Counted from the first letter of the stretch, positions 24,954 through 34,793 are shown. The stretch: 64,000 bases of DNA from Verrucomicrobiia bacterium (GCA_947462875.1 CANHQJ010000004.1:62001-126000), one strand, 5' to 3'. Made by a program: numbers and translations. The notes: a model not told the origin generated them from the letters alone.

Positions 24954-26489
24954 TTAGTGCTCGTAGCCTTGCTCGCCGTGATCGGCGATGTCCAGACCTT
25001 CGCGCTCGGCTTCCGGTGTGGAGCGCAGACCGACCAGCACTTTCACGATGAAGGCGATGACGATGGTAGCGACGATGGAGAGAACCAGGGTGATGCCGAT
25101 GGCAGTCAGCTGGCCGGTCATCAGAGCGCTCTTATCAAGAGCGAAGGTTCCGTCAGCGGCAGCTTTGGCCAGACCGTTTTTACCGGCATAGTCAGCCAGC
25201 AGCAGGTTGGCGTTCGCATCGCTGGTGGCCAAAACTCCTGTCAGGACCGCACCCAATGTGCCACCCACGGCGTGCACACCGAAGGTGTCCAGGGCGTCGT
25301 CGTAGCCGAGTTTCGCCTTGATGATGGCGACAAAGATATAGGGAACAATACCGGCCAGCAAGCCGATCAGCATGGCGCCGTTGGCATCGATGAATCCGCA
25401 AGCGGGAGTCACCACCACCAAGCCGCCGACGATACCCGAGCAGAATCCGAGAACCGAGGGCTTGCCACGATGCAGGCCTTCGATGAGAGCCCACACGAAA
25501 CCAGCGGTGGCGGCTGCCAGGGTGGTCGTCATGAAGGCGTTGGCACCCACGCCATCAGCAGCGAGAGCGGAACCGGCGTTGAAACCATACCAGCCGACCC
25601 AGAGCATGCCGGTGCCGACGAAACAGAGAACCATGCTGTGAGGGGACATTTTCTCTTTGCCGAATCCGGTGCGTTTGCCGAGGAGGATGCAGAGAATCAG
25701 AGCGGACCAACCGGAAGTCATGTGCACCACGGTGCCGCCGGCGAAGTCGATCGCGGTGACTTTGGCATCACCATTCCAGACGCCGTTCATGAGACCGGTG
25801 CCACCCCAAACCATGTGTGCCATGGGGAAATAGACGACCAGCATCCACAGGAAAACGAACAGCATGATGGCTTTGAACTTCATGCGTTCCGCCACGGCAC
25901 CGATGATCAGCGCGGGGGTGATGATGGCGAACATCATTTGGAACATGCAGAAAACGCTTTGGGAAATCCAGCCTGCGTAGGTGGTGTTCGGAGCGGCGCC
26001 CACGCCTTTGAGGAAGAAGTATTCAGTGCCACCAAGATAAGGTGAATTGAAACTCGAACCGAAGACCAGACTGTAACCCACGGCCCACCAGAGAATGGCG
26101 ACAATGCCGGCTATGCCAGCGCACTGCGCGCAGATGGAGAGGACGTTTTTGCTGCGAACCAGGCCACCGTAGAACAAGGCCAGGCCGGGCAGGGTCATGA
26201 ACAATACCAGTGCGGCGCAGATCATGATGAAGCCATTATGACCGGGCCCCGCGATGTCCTTCAACTGGTGCGCCGGAGCGACGTTGTTGAAATAAGCTTC
26301 CAAGTCAGCCACGCGGTCCTCAACAGTAGGTGCGGCAGCCTCGGTCGCGGCAGGTGTGGCGGCGCTCTCCGCTGGGGGAGCGGCGGGCGCGGGTTCTTGA
26401 GCGGTTACCATCGGTGATAGCAGGCCCAACATAGCGGAACCAAGCAAAAGAAATTTTGCCGGCATGGTTAGATAGGATCGTTTTGTCAT
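24954..26489 (-). CDS. amt: Ammonium transporter (Amt/MEP/Rh family)
   Basis: 511 residues. A signal-like N-terminus (about 1-30) and an Ala/Pro/Glu-rich segment with a short amphipathic helix (VEDRVADLEAYFNN) precede 11 membrane helices. Pore features: GLALFYGGLVRSKNVLS, GGTVVHMTSGWSAL with the first pore His, and the conserved D-x-F-G-V-H-A-V-G-G with the second. The last 20 residues are cytoplasmic and acidic. It conducts ammonium across the inner membrane. ATG 26489 is chosen over the open frame to 26627 because the signal peptide begins there and a sigma-54-type promoter lies just upstream. No glnK gene is adjacent. Confidence 0.93.
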   Translation of the reverse strand: MTKRSYLTMPAKFLLLGSAMLGLLSPMVTAQEPAPAAPPAESAATPAATEAAAPTVEDRVADLEAYFNNVAPAHQLKDIAGPGHNGFIMICAALVLFMTLPGLALFYGGLVRSKNVLSICAQCAGIAGIVAILWWAVGYSLVFGSSFNSPYLGGTEYFFLKGVGAAPNTTYAGWISQSVFCMFQMMFAIITPALIIGAVAERMKFKAIMLFVFLWMLVVYFPMAHMVWGGTGLMNGVWNGDAKVTAIDFAGGTVVHMTSGWSALILCILLGKRTGFGKEKMSPHSMVLCFVGTGMLWVGWYGFNAGSALAADGVGANAFMTTTLAAATAGFVWALIEGLHRGKPSVLGFCSGIVGGLVVVTPACGFIDANGAMLIGLLAGIVPYIFVAIIKAKLGYDDALDTFGVHAVGGTLGAVLTGVLATSDANANLLLADYAGKNGLAKAAADGTFALDKSALMTGQLTAIGITLVLSIVATIVIAFIVKVLVGLRSTPEAEREGLDIADHGEQGYEH

Positions 26490-26553
26490 ATTCAGTGGTC
26501 GGGTTAGATCAAGCTGAGAATTCACTTCTCGTTTTGATGTTCTGCGATGTCGT

Positions 26554-26570
26554 AGCAGGGTGCGTGCCAA
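26554..26570 (-). promoter_or_regulatory. Sigma-54-type (-24/-12) promoter for amt
   Basis: On the minus strand TTGGCACG (26570-26563) is followed after 4 bases by CTGCT (26558-26554). This matches the -24 element TGGCACG fully and the -12 element TTGCT at four of five bases, including the invariant GC, with exact spacing. Transcription would begin about 50 bases before the amt start codon. A small dyad CCTGC-N5-GCAGG at 26630-26644, about 65 bases further upstream, could belong to an activator site. NtrC-type nitrogen control is inferred. Confidence 0.65.
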
Positions 26571-26670
26571 CTTTTCCCGACTACTGAAAATATGACATCG
26601 GCATAGCTCCGGCGAGCGGTGTCTCATGACCTGCCAGTTGCAGGATTCATGCGTATCTTATGTCGTCTTA

Positions 26671-26689
26671 TCATGAAAATTTTTCATGA
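26671..26689. promoter_or_regulatory. Perfect AT-rich palindrome TCATGAAAATTTTTCATGA
   Basis: Nine-base arms around a single central base, lying between the HAD hydrolase stop (26735, minus strand) and the amt promoter. It could be an operator or a weak terminator for the HAD gene. There is no GC-rich stem, so an operator is the likelier reading. Confidence 0.4.
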
Positions 26690-26734
26690 ATCTTGCCTTT
26701 TTGGGCTCTTTTGGCCGTGGCGAGGCAGTGCGGA

Positions 26735-27328
26735 TCAGAGACCAAGCGCCGCCGCGCTATTTTCCAGCGCCGCATGATCCCGGTGATCGTACTGGTGGCA
26801 ATGGAAGCCGTAACGCCGCCCCGCCTCGATGTTGGCGGGCAGATCATCGATGTAAAAGGTTTCCTCGGGCACCAGTTGGTAGGTATCGATCGCGGTTTGG
26901 TAGAATCCATGGTGCGGTTTCATGCAGCCGATTTCATGCGACATCACGGCGCCATGAAAGTGGGCAAACACCGGATAGGCCTCATAGATCCATGGATGAT
27001 GGATGGGATTGATGTTGGAAAAAAGAATCAAACGATGACCGTCCGCCGCCCATTTCTCGGCAAGTTGCCAGGTCTCCGGGATCGGCGTGAAAATCGAGCG
27101 CCAGGCGGCGATGAATTCCCCGGCACTCGCAGGGCTGCCCAATGTTTCGAGCGCCCATGCGGTGAACGCGGCGGCATCGATGCGGCCGCTTTCCAGATCA
27201 TCGCGTTTGACATCGAGCAATCGCAGTCGCTCGGCGGCATCGCCCAGCTCAGCGGGGATCAGGGCGTGGAGCGCTTCTTTGTAATCAAAGCGCAGCAGCA
27301 CGTTGCCTATGTCAAACAGAATGGTCAT
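26735..27328 (-). CDS. HAD family hydrolase (YihX-like)
   Basis: 197 residues. Motif I is FDIGNVLLRFD, the D-x-G-N form seen in YihX-type haloacid dehalogenase phosphatases; motif II is LILFSNINP; the lysine/acid part is GCMKPHHGFYQ and FYIDDLPANIEAGRRYGF. These predict a small-molecule phosphatase with a helical cap (about 15-85). ATG 27328 is chosen because motif I then begins at residue 5; the extra 10 residues from 27358 are unsupported. The substrate is unknown. Confidence 0.85.
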   Translation of the reverse strand: MTILFDIGNVLLRFDYKEALHALIPAELGDAAERLRLLDVKRDDLESGRIDAAAFTAWALETLGSPASAGEFIAAWRSIFTPIPETWQLAEKWAADGHRLILFSNINPIHHPWIYEAYPVFAHFHGAVMSHEIGCMKPHHGFYQTAIDTYQLVPEETFYIDDLPANIEAGRRYGFHCHQYDHRDHAALENSAAALGL

Positions 27329-27420
27329 GGCGCAAGGGTGCGCTCGGGCATGACGCAAGGAAAGGAGAAAATCTCATGGATTGTGGTTGAGTTTTCCCGA
27401 TGTCTGACTAGAGTGCGCGC

Positions 27421-28365
27421 GTGACGATACAAGGACTGAAACATGGAATTCTGCTGTTTCTGGGATGCTTGACGGGAGTCGCGACGGCGCAGGAGGCCTA
27501 TATGGTCGTGGAGGCTCACTCAGGCAAAGTGCTGCTCGCACAAAATTCCCAGGTAAAACGTCCGGTTGCGAGTCTCACGAAAATTTGCACGGGCGTGGTG
27601 GCCACGGATTGGGCGATCGCGACGGATCAGGATTTGAAAAAAGTAATGGCCACCGTGCCGGAGTCGGTCACACGCGTGGGGGGCGCGAATCCTCTCAACT
27701 TGCAACCCGGGCAGCAGATCAGCCTCTCGGACGCGTTGTATGCGGCGTTGTTAGGCTCGGACAATCTCGCTGCGATGACGATCGCGGATCACATTGGCCG
27801 CGACATGAGCAATCGCCGGGGCAAGCAGGAAGATCCGGTGTGGCATTTTGTGAAGGAGATGAATGAGCTCGCCCGCTCGCTGGGCATGAAGAACACCCGC
27901 TTTCTCAATCCGCATGGCCTGGAGCTGCCGAAGCAGGAGGGCTACTCCACCGCCGCGGATATGGCGAAACTCTCGATCTACGCGATGCGCCGGCCGGCCT
28001 TCGCGTTTTTTGTGCGTCAGAAATCGCGCAGCATCACGGTGGCGGGAAAATCGTATACCCTCACGAATACGAATCAATTGGTCGGTGAGGCGGGCATATT
28101 GGGCATCAAAACCGGACAGACCACCCCGGCGGGACCCTGCCTGGCCACTTCGATGGAAAAAGATCCTCTCGTGCGCACCAAGCCCGATGGCAGCAAGGGC
28201 GCGACGCCACGCCGCATGATCGTGGTGTTGCTCAACAGCCCCGACCGGTTCGGCCGCACGCGCGGTTTGCTGAATGCTGGCTGGCGCGGCTATGATCAAT
28301 GGATTGCCGAGGGCGCGCTGATCAAGGATCGCAATCGAGAAATTTTACCCGTGCCAAAGTTTTGA
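27421..28365 (+). CDS. D-alanyl-D-alanine carboxypeptidase, peptidase S11
   Basis: 314 residues from GTG 27421. A signal peptide (about 1-23, ending ATAQ) leads to an S11 penicillin-binding domain: SLTK with Ser51 and Lys54, the S-x-N motif SDN near residue 112, and KTG in GIKTGQTTPAG. It should trim the terminal D-Ala of peptidoglycan pentapeptides in the periplasm. The chain ends soon after the catalytic domain without the amphipathic C-terminal anchor of DacA, so it may be soluble. An ATG occurs 24 bases downstream in another frame, so GTG is required. Confidence 0.9.
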   Translation: MTIQGLKHGILLFLGCLTGVATAQEAYMVVEAHSGKVLLAQNSQVKRPVASLTKICTGVVATDWAIATDQDLKKVMATVPESVTRVGGANPLNLQPGQQISLSDALYAALLGSDNLAAMTIADHIGRDMSNRRGKQEDPVWHFVKEMNELARSLGMKNTRFLNPHGLELPKQEGYSTAADMAKLSIYAMRRPAFAFFVRQKSRSITVAGKSYTLTNTNQLVGEAGILGIKTGQTTPAGPCLATSMEKDPLVRTKPDGSKGATPRRMIVVLLNSPDRFGRTRGLLNAGWRGYDQWIAEGALIKDRNREILPVPKF

Positions 28366-28406
28366 GCTTTGCACGGTTTTTGCTTTCAGACGTAACAGAA
28401 TCAAAT

Positions 28407-29480
28407 ATGAAAATCGGAATTTTGAATAGCGGGGGCGATTGCCCGGGGTTGAACGCAGTGATTCACGGGGTGGTCGGAGCGGCGGCGGAACTTGGTTGGG
28501 AAGTTGTCGGGTTTCGCGATGGCTTCGAGGGTCTCTTGCCTCCCGGCGATTTCATGATGCTGAAACCGGAGGATACGGTGGGGATTTTGAAACTCGGCGG
28601 AACAATTCTCGGCACGACCAACAAAGGCCATTTCGCGGCGAAAGTCGGCGTCGGTGAAGTCAGCGGCGTGCCGAAAGAGATCGTTGCCAAAGCCAAGCGC
28701 ACGATGGAGCAAATGGGTATCGGCGCGCTGGTCGTCGTCGGCGGCGATGGCTCGCTCACCACGGGTCTGCAACTCTATCGCGAGGGCTGGCCCATCATCG
28801 GCGTGCCGAAAACGATCGACAATGACCTGCAAGCAACGGCGATGACGTTCGGCTTCGACAGCGCCGTTAGCACGGTGGTGGATGGCTTGGATCGCCTCCA
28901 CACCACGGCGGCCAGTCACAAGCGCGTGATGGTGCTGGAAGTGATGGGGCGTCACGCCGGATGGATCGCTCTCTGGGGCGGCATGGCGGGCGGTGCCAAT
29001 GTGGTGCTGTTGCCGGAGATTCCGTTTGATATGGCAAAAGTCGCCGCACACATCAAGGCGCGCGAAGCCGCAGGTTGCCACAGCACGCTGGTGGTGGTGG
29101 CGGAGGGAGCGCGTTTGCCGGATGGTCATGTGATGAGCATTGACGATAACTGCGGCGGCGAAGTGCGCCTCGGCGGCATGGGCGAATACGTGGCGCAGCA
29201 AATCGAAAAACTCACGGGCAAGGAAACACGCGCCTGCACCCTCGGTCACTTGCAACGCGGCGGCGCGCCGACATCGCTGGACCGCATTCTCGGCGTCCGC
29301 TTCGGCGTGATGGCGGTGAAGTTGGCAGCGGAAGGTCGTTTCGGCCGCATGGTCAGCTATCAATCGTACCACGTCGATTCGGTGCCCATCGAGGAAGCCG
29401 TCGACCAATTGCGCCTCGTCAATCCCACGGGAGAGATGGTCCAGGCGGCAAGAGCCATCGGAATTTGTTTCGGAGATTGA
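28407..29480 (+). CDS. pfkA: 6-phosphofructokinase
   Basis: 357 residues. Visible motifs: N-terminal GILNSGGDCPGLNAVI, GGDGS (112-116), PKTIDND (134-140) with the catalytic Asp, MGRHAGWIA, and LGHLQRGGAPTSLDRI. The Gly of GGDGS corresponds to the residue that favours ATP, whereas pyrophosphate enzymes have Asp there; the Lys in PKTIDND is the form found in the PPi-type lineage and in actinobacterial ATP enzymes. So phosphoryl donor is probably ATP but should be tested. ATG 28407 is chosen because the family starts M-K-I-G-I-L; the reading from 28299 overlaps the carboxypeptidase gene. Confidence 0.93.
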   Translation: MKIGILNSGGDCPGLNAVIHGVVGAAAELGWEVVGFRDGFEGLLPPGDFMMLKPEDTVGILKLGGTILGTTNKGHFAAKVGVGEVSGVPKEIVAKAKRTMEQMGIGALVVVGGDGSLTTGLQLYREGWPIIGVPKTIDNDLQATAMTFGFDSAVSTVVDGLDRLHTTAASHKRVMVLEVMGRHAGWIALWGGMAGGANVVLLPEIPFDMAKVAAHIKAREAAGCHSTLVVVAEGARLPDGHVMSIDDNCGGEVRLGGMGEYVAQQIEKLTGKETRACTLGHLQRGGAPTSLDRILGVRFGVMAVKLAAEGRFGRMVSYQSYHVDSVPIEEAVDQLRLVNPTGEMVQAARAIGICFGD

Positions 29481-29528
29481 TGAATTCGGTGTTTCCATGG
29501 ACTCGGGAATCTGCTTGAATCCCGCGCC

Positions 29529-30014
29529 ATGTCCACCGACCCATTACTGGAATTGCTGCGTTCGAAAGCCCGCCACTCTCACGAAGAACTCGCCGAATTG
29601 CTCGCGATGAGCGAGGCGGAGGTGCGTGCGAAAATCGCGGCGTGGGAAAAGGACGGCACCATTCTCGGTTACCACGCGGTGGTCAATGGCGAGCGCGCCG
29701 GCGATCTGAACGTGCAGGCGTTCATCGAGGTGAAAGTCACGCCCGAGCGCGGTGGTGGCTTCGACCGGTTGGCCCTGCGCATCGCCCGCTTCGATCAAGT
29801 GGTGAGCTGCTATCTCGCCAGCGGCGGCTATGACCTGATGGTCGTGGTGGAGGGGACCGATCTGCGCGAGGTCGCGCGTTTCGTGTCCGAACGACTCAGC
29901 ACTTTGGATGGCGTTCTTTCGACCGCCACGCACTTCCTGCTGAAAACCTACAAACAATACGGCTTCCTTTTCGAGGGCGAAGGTGGCGTGGAACGTCTCG
30001 CTGTGAGCCCTTGA
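29529..30014 (+). CDS. Lrp/AsnC family transcriptional regulator
   Basis: 161 residues. A winged helix-turn-helix at about 5-55 (ELLRSKARHSHEELAELLAMSEAEVRAKIAAWEKDGTILGYHAVVN) and a C-terminal RAM ligand domain with VSCYLASGGYDLMVVVEGTDL. The aminotransferase starts 23 bases later in the same direction, a common pairing in which the regulator senses an amino acid and controls the enzyme. The DNA site is not identified. Confidence 0.9.
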   Translation: MSTDPLLELLRSKARHSHEELAELLAMSEAEVRAKIAAWEKDGTILGYHAVVNGERAGDLNVQAFIEVKVTPERGGGFDRLALRIARFDQVVSCYLASGGYDLMVVVEGTDLREVARFVSERLSTLDGVLSTATHFLLKTYKQYGFLFEGEGGVERLAVSP

Positions 30015-30037
30015 AAACCTGTTAGATTTTTTGACTT

Positions 30038-31204
<1,167 letters not shown>

Positions 31205-31208
31205 GCGC

Positions 31209-31985
31209 ATGACTGATCGCGACCAGCCCTTGCGTTTGAGCAATCCCAAGGGCTGGGTGAACGCACACGTGGTGCCCTTCGTGATTTTCATGGGGATACT
31301 GTTGCTGTTGCAGTTTGGGAGCGACCTGTTTCAGTGGGATCATCCATCGGCACCGTGGTGGCGGCGTTGGCCGGAGCAATGGGTGTACCCCTTGCAAACG
31401 ATCATTTGCCTGATCTATCTGCTGCGGCAGTGGCGTTATTATGAGTTTCACTGGAACCTCCGCTGGGCGCTGATTGGCGTGGTGTTTGGCGCGGTGGGCA
31501 TCGCCTGCTGGTTGTTGCCGACGACTCTTTACGATCGCTGGCAATTGACGGGAGAAACCACCGGCTGGATGAAATGGCTCGGCATTCAGGAGCGCAAGGA
31601 AGGTTTTGACCCTGGTGTCTTCACGCATCCCGCAGGGCATGGATTTTCGTTAGGGATGCGCTTCCTGCGCGCGGCGGTGGTCGTGGCCTTGATCGAGGAA
31701 ATTTTCTGGCGTGGTTTTCTCATGCGCTTTTTGGCGAACCGCGATGGCGACTACTGGAAAGTCCCCTTCGGCAAACACACCTGGCTGGCCTTTGTCGTCT
31801 GCACCCTGGCCTTCACCATCGCTCACGCGCCCATCGATTATGCCGGTGCATTGGTTTATGGTTCGTTGACCTATCTGCTCTGCGTTTGGAGCAAAAATCT
31901 GGGTGCCTGCGTCATCATGCACGCCACCGCGAATTTCCTCATGGGCTGCTACATCATGGCGTATGGGAAATTCGGGTTGTGGTAG
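31209..31985 (+). CDS. CAAX prenyl protease-related membrane protein (CPBP family)
   Basis: 258 residues with 6-7 membrane segments. The CPBP glutamic-protease motifs are all present: EEIFWRGFLMR with Glu163-Glu164, FTIAHAP with His, and VIMHATANFLMG with His and Asn. The size and the R-F-L/P-F-V-I-F beginning match the CAAX-protease-related group that often accompanies exosortase/PEP-CTERM systems. No exosortase gene or PEP-CTERM substrate is visible in this window, so the link is only by family. It starts 4 bases after the aminotransferase stop. Confidence 0.82.
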   Translation: MTDRDQPLRLSNPKGWVNAHVVPFVIFMGILLLLQFGSDLFQWDHPSAPWWRRWPEQWVYPLQTIICLIYLLRQWRYYEFHWNLRWALIGVVFGAVGIACWLLPTTLYDRWQLTGETTGWMKWLGIQERKEGFDPGVFTHPAGHGFSLGMRFLRAAVVVALIEEIFWRGFLMRFLANRDGDYWKVPFGKHTWLAFVVCTLAFTIAHAPIDYAGALVYGSLTYLLCVWSKNLGACVIMHATANFLMGCYIMAYGKFGLW

Positions 31986-32384
31986 CAGATCTTGAGCATT
32001 CTCCCAGTAGGATCAATTTTGTTGTGTCTGCTGTTAGATGATTTTCCTGCGCGCCACAGGCGCAATGACTCGTTAGCCCGGTGGCAACGCCCCGGGAATA
32101 GTGGATTTTATGATCACAAGCCCTGTAGGGGCGGGACTCCTTGAATCGTTGGTGCGTGCGTCAAATAAAATAAGGGGAGTTGCGCCCTTTCAGGGCTGAT
32201 CGATGAAGGGTTTTGATATTTCCCTGGGCGCTGCCCAGGGCTGACGAGTGGTTGCACCGTTGGCGCGTGAAGAATGCCAGTTGCGTTGGTCTTTTCATGT
32301 CTCCCTTTTCATAAATTGATCGACAGAAAACGATTCTTTGTGACGTTATTGTTTCCCGCCGGGAGTATCCACGGTGTTGTTACG
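31986..32384. repeat. Intergenic cluster of palindromic (REP-like) repeats
   Basis: No coding signal in about 400 bases. It holds three GC-rich palindromes at similar spacing: CCCGG...CCGGG (32077-32096), GCCCTttcAGGGC (32184-32196) and CCCTGGGC-GCT-GCCCAGGG (32222-32240). They are embedded in phrases such as 'agccctgtaggggcgg' and 'gccctttcagggctgatcgatgaa' of the sort dispersed in genomes of the PVC group. This fits a dispersed, non-autonomous repeat; copy number in the genome cannot be seen here. Confidence 0.55.
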
Positions 32385-33257
32385 ATGAAGCACATTTTGA
32401 TTTTTTTAACAGCCACTTGCACGGGGCTCATGGCCGCTCCGGATGGAGCACAGTTGTTCACGAATAATTGTTCGGCTTGTCACCTGCTCGATCAGATGGT
32501 GGTGGGGCCGTCTCTCGCGGAAATCCGCGGGCTGTACCTGGGCAAACCGGACGATTTTGTGAAGTGGTGCGTGGCGCCGAAGAAGAAGCGCGAGAACGTG
32601 ATCGAAATGCCATCGATGGTGCACGTGGGCGATGAAGGCTTGCGGGCGATTTACGATCACATCATGAAGGTGGCCGAGGGCGTGAAAGCGAAAAAGCAGG
32701 ATCCCGGTGATCCTTACAAAACGTCTGCTACCTACACGGCACGCCCGCAGGTGCAGCGGATTTTTATGCCGAATGCCGGCCCAGCCTCGATTGCGGTGGC
32801 GCTCGATGCGACGAACTCGCTGTGCTGGGACGCCGGTGAATGCCGGTTGCGCTATGCCTGGACGGGCGGATTCATCGATGGCTTTCCGTACTGGCGCGGC
32901 AATGGTAGCAGTGTCGCGGCGGTGGTGGGCACGGTGAAATACACGGAAGCGCAATCGCCTTTCGGCACAGGAAAAGAAGTGAAATTTCTCGGCTACACGA
33001 TGAAGGACAAGCTGCCGACGTTCCGCTATCAGATCGGCGCGCAGACGGTGACGGAGCGCTTTACCCCGCTCAAGGAGGGCACGGGTTTTCAGCGCACCTT
33101 TGCGGTCACGCCCACTCCTTCCGCACCGATGACCTTGGAATTCACCGCGCAAGACGGCGTGACCATCACCAGCGATAAAGGCAAGATGGACGGCACGAAA
33201 TTGACTCTCGCACCGGCCGATGCCGCTACTTTCACACTTACTATTTCTCTGAAATGA
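32385..33257 (+). CDS. Secreted monohaem c-type cytochrome with C-terminal beta domain
   Basis: 290 residues. A signal peptide (1-18, ending LMAA) is followed by a small class I cytochrome domain (about 20-105): haem site C29-S-A-C32-H33 and a distal Met in IEMPSM. Residues 115-290 form a beta-rich domain (KTSATYTARPQVQRIFMPNAGPASIAVALD...) with no recognised family. It should carry electrons in the periplasm. Overlaps the next gene by ATGA, so the products are probably made together. ATG 32385 is chosen because the signal peptide begins there; the open frame to 32274 adds low-quality sequence. Confidence 0.88.
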   Translation: MKHILIFLTATCTGLMAAPDGAQLFTNNCSACHLLDQMVVGPSLAEIRGLYLGKPDDFVKWCVAPKKKRENVIEMPSMVHVGDEGLRAIYDHIMKVAEGVKAKKQDPGDPYKTSATYTARPQVQRIFMPNAGPASIAVALDATNSLCWDAGECRLRYAWTGGFIDGFPYWRGNGSSVAAVVGTVKYTEAQSPFGTGKEVKFLGYTMKDKLPTFRYQIGAQTVTERFTPLKEGTGFQRTFAVTPTPSAPMTLEFTAQDGVTITSDKGKMDGTKLTLAPADAATFTLTISLK

Positions 33258-34756
33258 AATCACTTTCTTTACTCGCATGGTTGTCTCTGAGTCTCGTCGC
33301 CAGTGCCTGGACGGAGCATTTTTCCTTTGAGGAAATCGCCGGTCCGCCGGGAGTAGACCCGCAGGTCGGGGCGATGGAGACCTTGGCTGACGGTCGATTG
33401 GCGGTGGCCTTTCATCGTGGCGAGGTCATGATTTATGATCCTGTGGCCAAAACATGGACCGCGTTTGCCAGCGGATTGCAGGAGCCTCTTGGCATGCTCG
33501 CGGACAAGGATGGCAGCCTGTTGGTGATGCAGCGCGCCGAGCTGACACGCCTGCGCGATACCGATGGCGATGGAAGTGCGGATTCGTACGAGACTGTGTT
33601 TGATGACTTCGGTATGTCCGGTAACTACCATGAGTTTGCCTACGGTCCCGCCCGCGATGCGCAGGGGAATCTCTACATCGTGTTAGGGGTGGCATCGAAT
33701 GGCGCATCGATGGCAAAAGAGATCCGCGGTGAGTTTTCCAAGATCGGCAAGGTCGATTTCGCTGGCATGAGCACACGCGAAACCTGGGGCAAGAATCGCG
33801 GTGCCGCCGGGCGCATGTATGCCCGCGTGAAATGGCGCGGCTGGGTGCTGAAACTCTCGCCCGATGGCAAAACGATGGAGCCCTTCGCCAGCGGCTTCCG
33901 CTCGCCGAATGGCATCGGCTTCGATGCCGCAGGGCGTTTGCTCATCACCGACAACCAAGGCGACTGGCGTCCGACCAGTCCTCTCTACGATGTGAAAAAA
34001 GGCGGCTTCTACGGGCATCCGGCCTCGCTCGTATGGACACCCGGCTGGGACGGCAAAGATCCGATGAGCATGCCCGTGCCAGAGCTCGACAAGTTGCAAC
34101 AGCCCGCGATCGGCTATTTCCCGCAAGGCGAACTCGCCAACTCCCCGACCTGGCCGGTGGTGATTCCGAAAGGAAGTTTTCCTGAGACTTGGACCAATCA
34201 TACGTTGATCGGCGAGATGAATCAGAAAAATCTCGTGCGCGTGCTGGAGGACAAGGTCGATGGAACCTTGCAAACCGCGCTCGTACCGGTGTTCGATGGC
34301 TCACCGCTCGGCATGGGCAGCAACCGCCTTGCCTTCGGCAAAGACGGAGTGCTCTATGTCGGAAAAACGGCATTGTCCTGGGCCGGTGGCAAGGGCATCA
34401 CGCGCATCAAGTGGAATGGCAAAGCATTTCTCGCGCTCGATCAGATCAAAGCACAGAAACAAGGGTTCGCCCTGCGTTTCAGCCAGCCGCTTGATGCGGC
34501 CACGTTGGACAAGCTCACCGTCAGCCGCCACACCTACGACTACCATCAAGCCTACGGCGCGCCGAAAAAAGACCTCACCAAACTCGAAGTGAAAAACGCC
34601 AAACTCTCCGCCGATGGCCAGACTCTCACCTTCGAAATCGGAGAGCTCAAAGAAAAATACCTGCACTTCATCGACATGACAGCCCTGCGCGGCAAGGACG
34701 GCGGAAAAGTGTTAGGCAGCAAGGCGTGGTATCAGGTCATCAAGGCTCCGAAGTGA
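33254..34756 (+). CDS. Secreted beta-propeller dehydrogenase-like protein
   Basis: 500 residues. A signal peptide (about 1-19, ASA-W) precedes a six-bladed propeller of the glucose/sorbosone dehydrogenase-like kind found in PVC 'membrane-bound dehydrogenase' proteins: repeated strands LADGRLAVAFHRGEVMIYD, DKDGSLLVMQRAELTRLRDTDGDG, DAQGNLYIVLG, FRSPNGIGFDAAGRLLITDNQGDW and FGKDGVLYVGK. The DTDGDGSAD loop looks calcium-binding. A C-terminal beta domain (about 395-500) follows. Coupled by ATGA to the cytochrome gene, which suggests it passes electrons to that cytochrome. The substrate is unknown. Confidence 0.85.
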   Translation: MKSLSLLAWLSLSLVASAWTEHFSFEEIAGPPGVDPQVGAMETLADGRLAVAFHRGEVMIYDPVAKTWTAFASGLQEPLGMLADKDGSLLVMQRAELTRLRDTDGDGSADSYETVFDDFGMSGNYHEFAYGPARDAQGNLYIVLGVASNGASMAKEIRGEFSKIGKVDFAGMSTRETWGKNRGAAGRMYARVKWRGWVLKLSPDGKTMEPFASGFRSPNGIGFDAAGRLLITDNQGDWRPTSPLYDVKKGGFYGHPASLVWTPGWDGKDPMSMPVPELDKLQQPAIGYFPQGELANSPTWPVVIPKGSFPETWTNHTLIGEMNQKNLVRVLEDKVDGTLQTALVPVFDGSPLGMGSNRLAFGKDGVLYVGKTALSWAGGKGITRIKWNGKAFLALDQIKAQKQGFALRFSQPLDAATLDKLTVSRHTYDYHQAYGAPKKDLTKLEVKNAKLSADGQTLTFEIGELKEKYLHFIDMTALRGKDGGKVLGSKAWYQVIKAPK

Positions 34757-34793
34757 TCGTGCTTTGTTTTGAGCAGAAGTAATTGCCGAAGTA

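Noticed and set aside
31986-32384. CRISPR array or small RNA gene
   Set aside because: The palindromes differ in sequence and have no regular repeat-spacer pattern; no cas genes are present.
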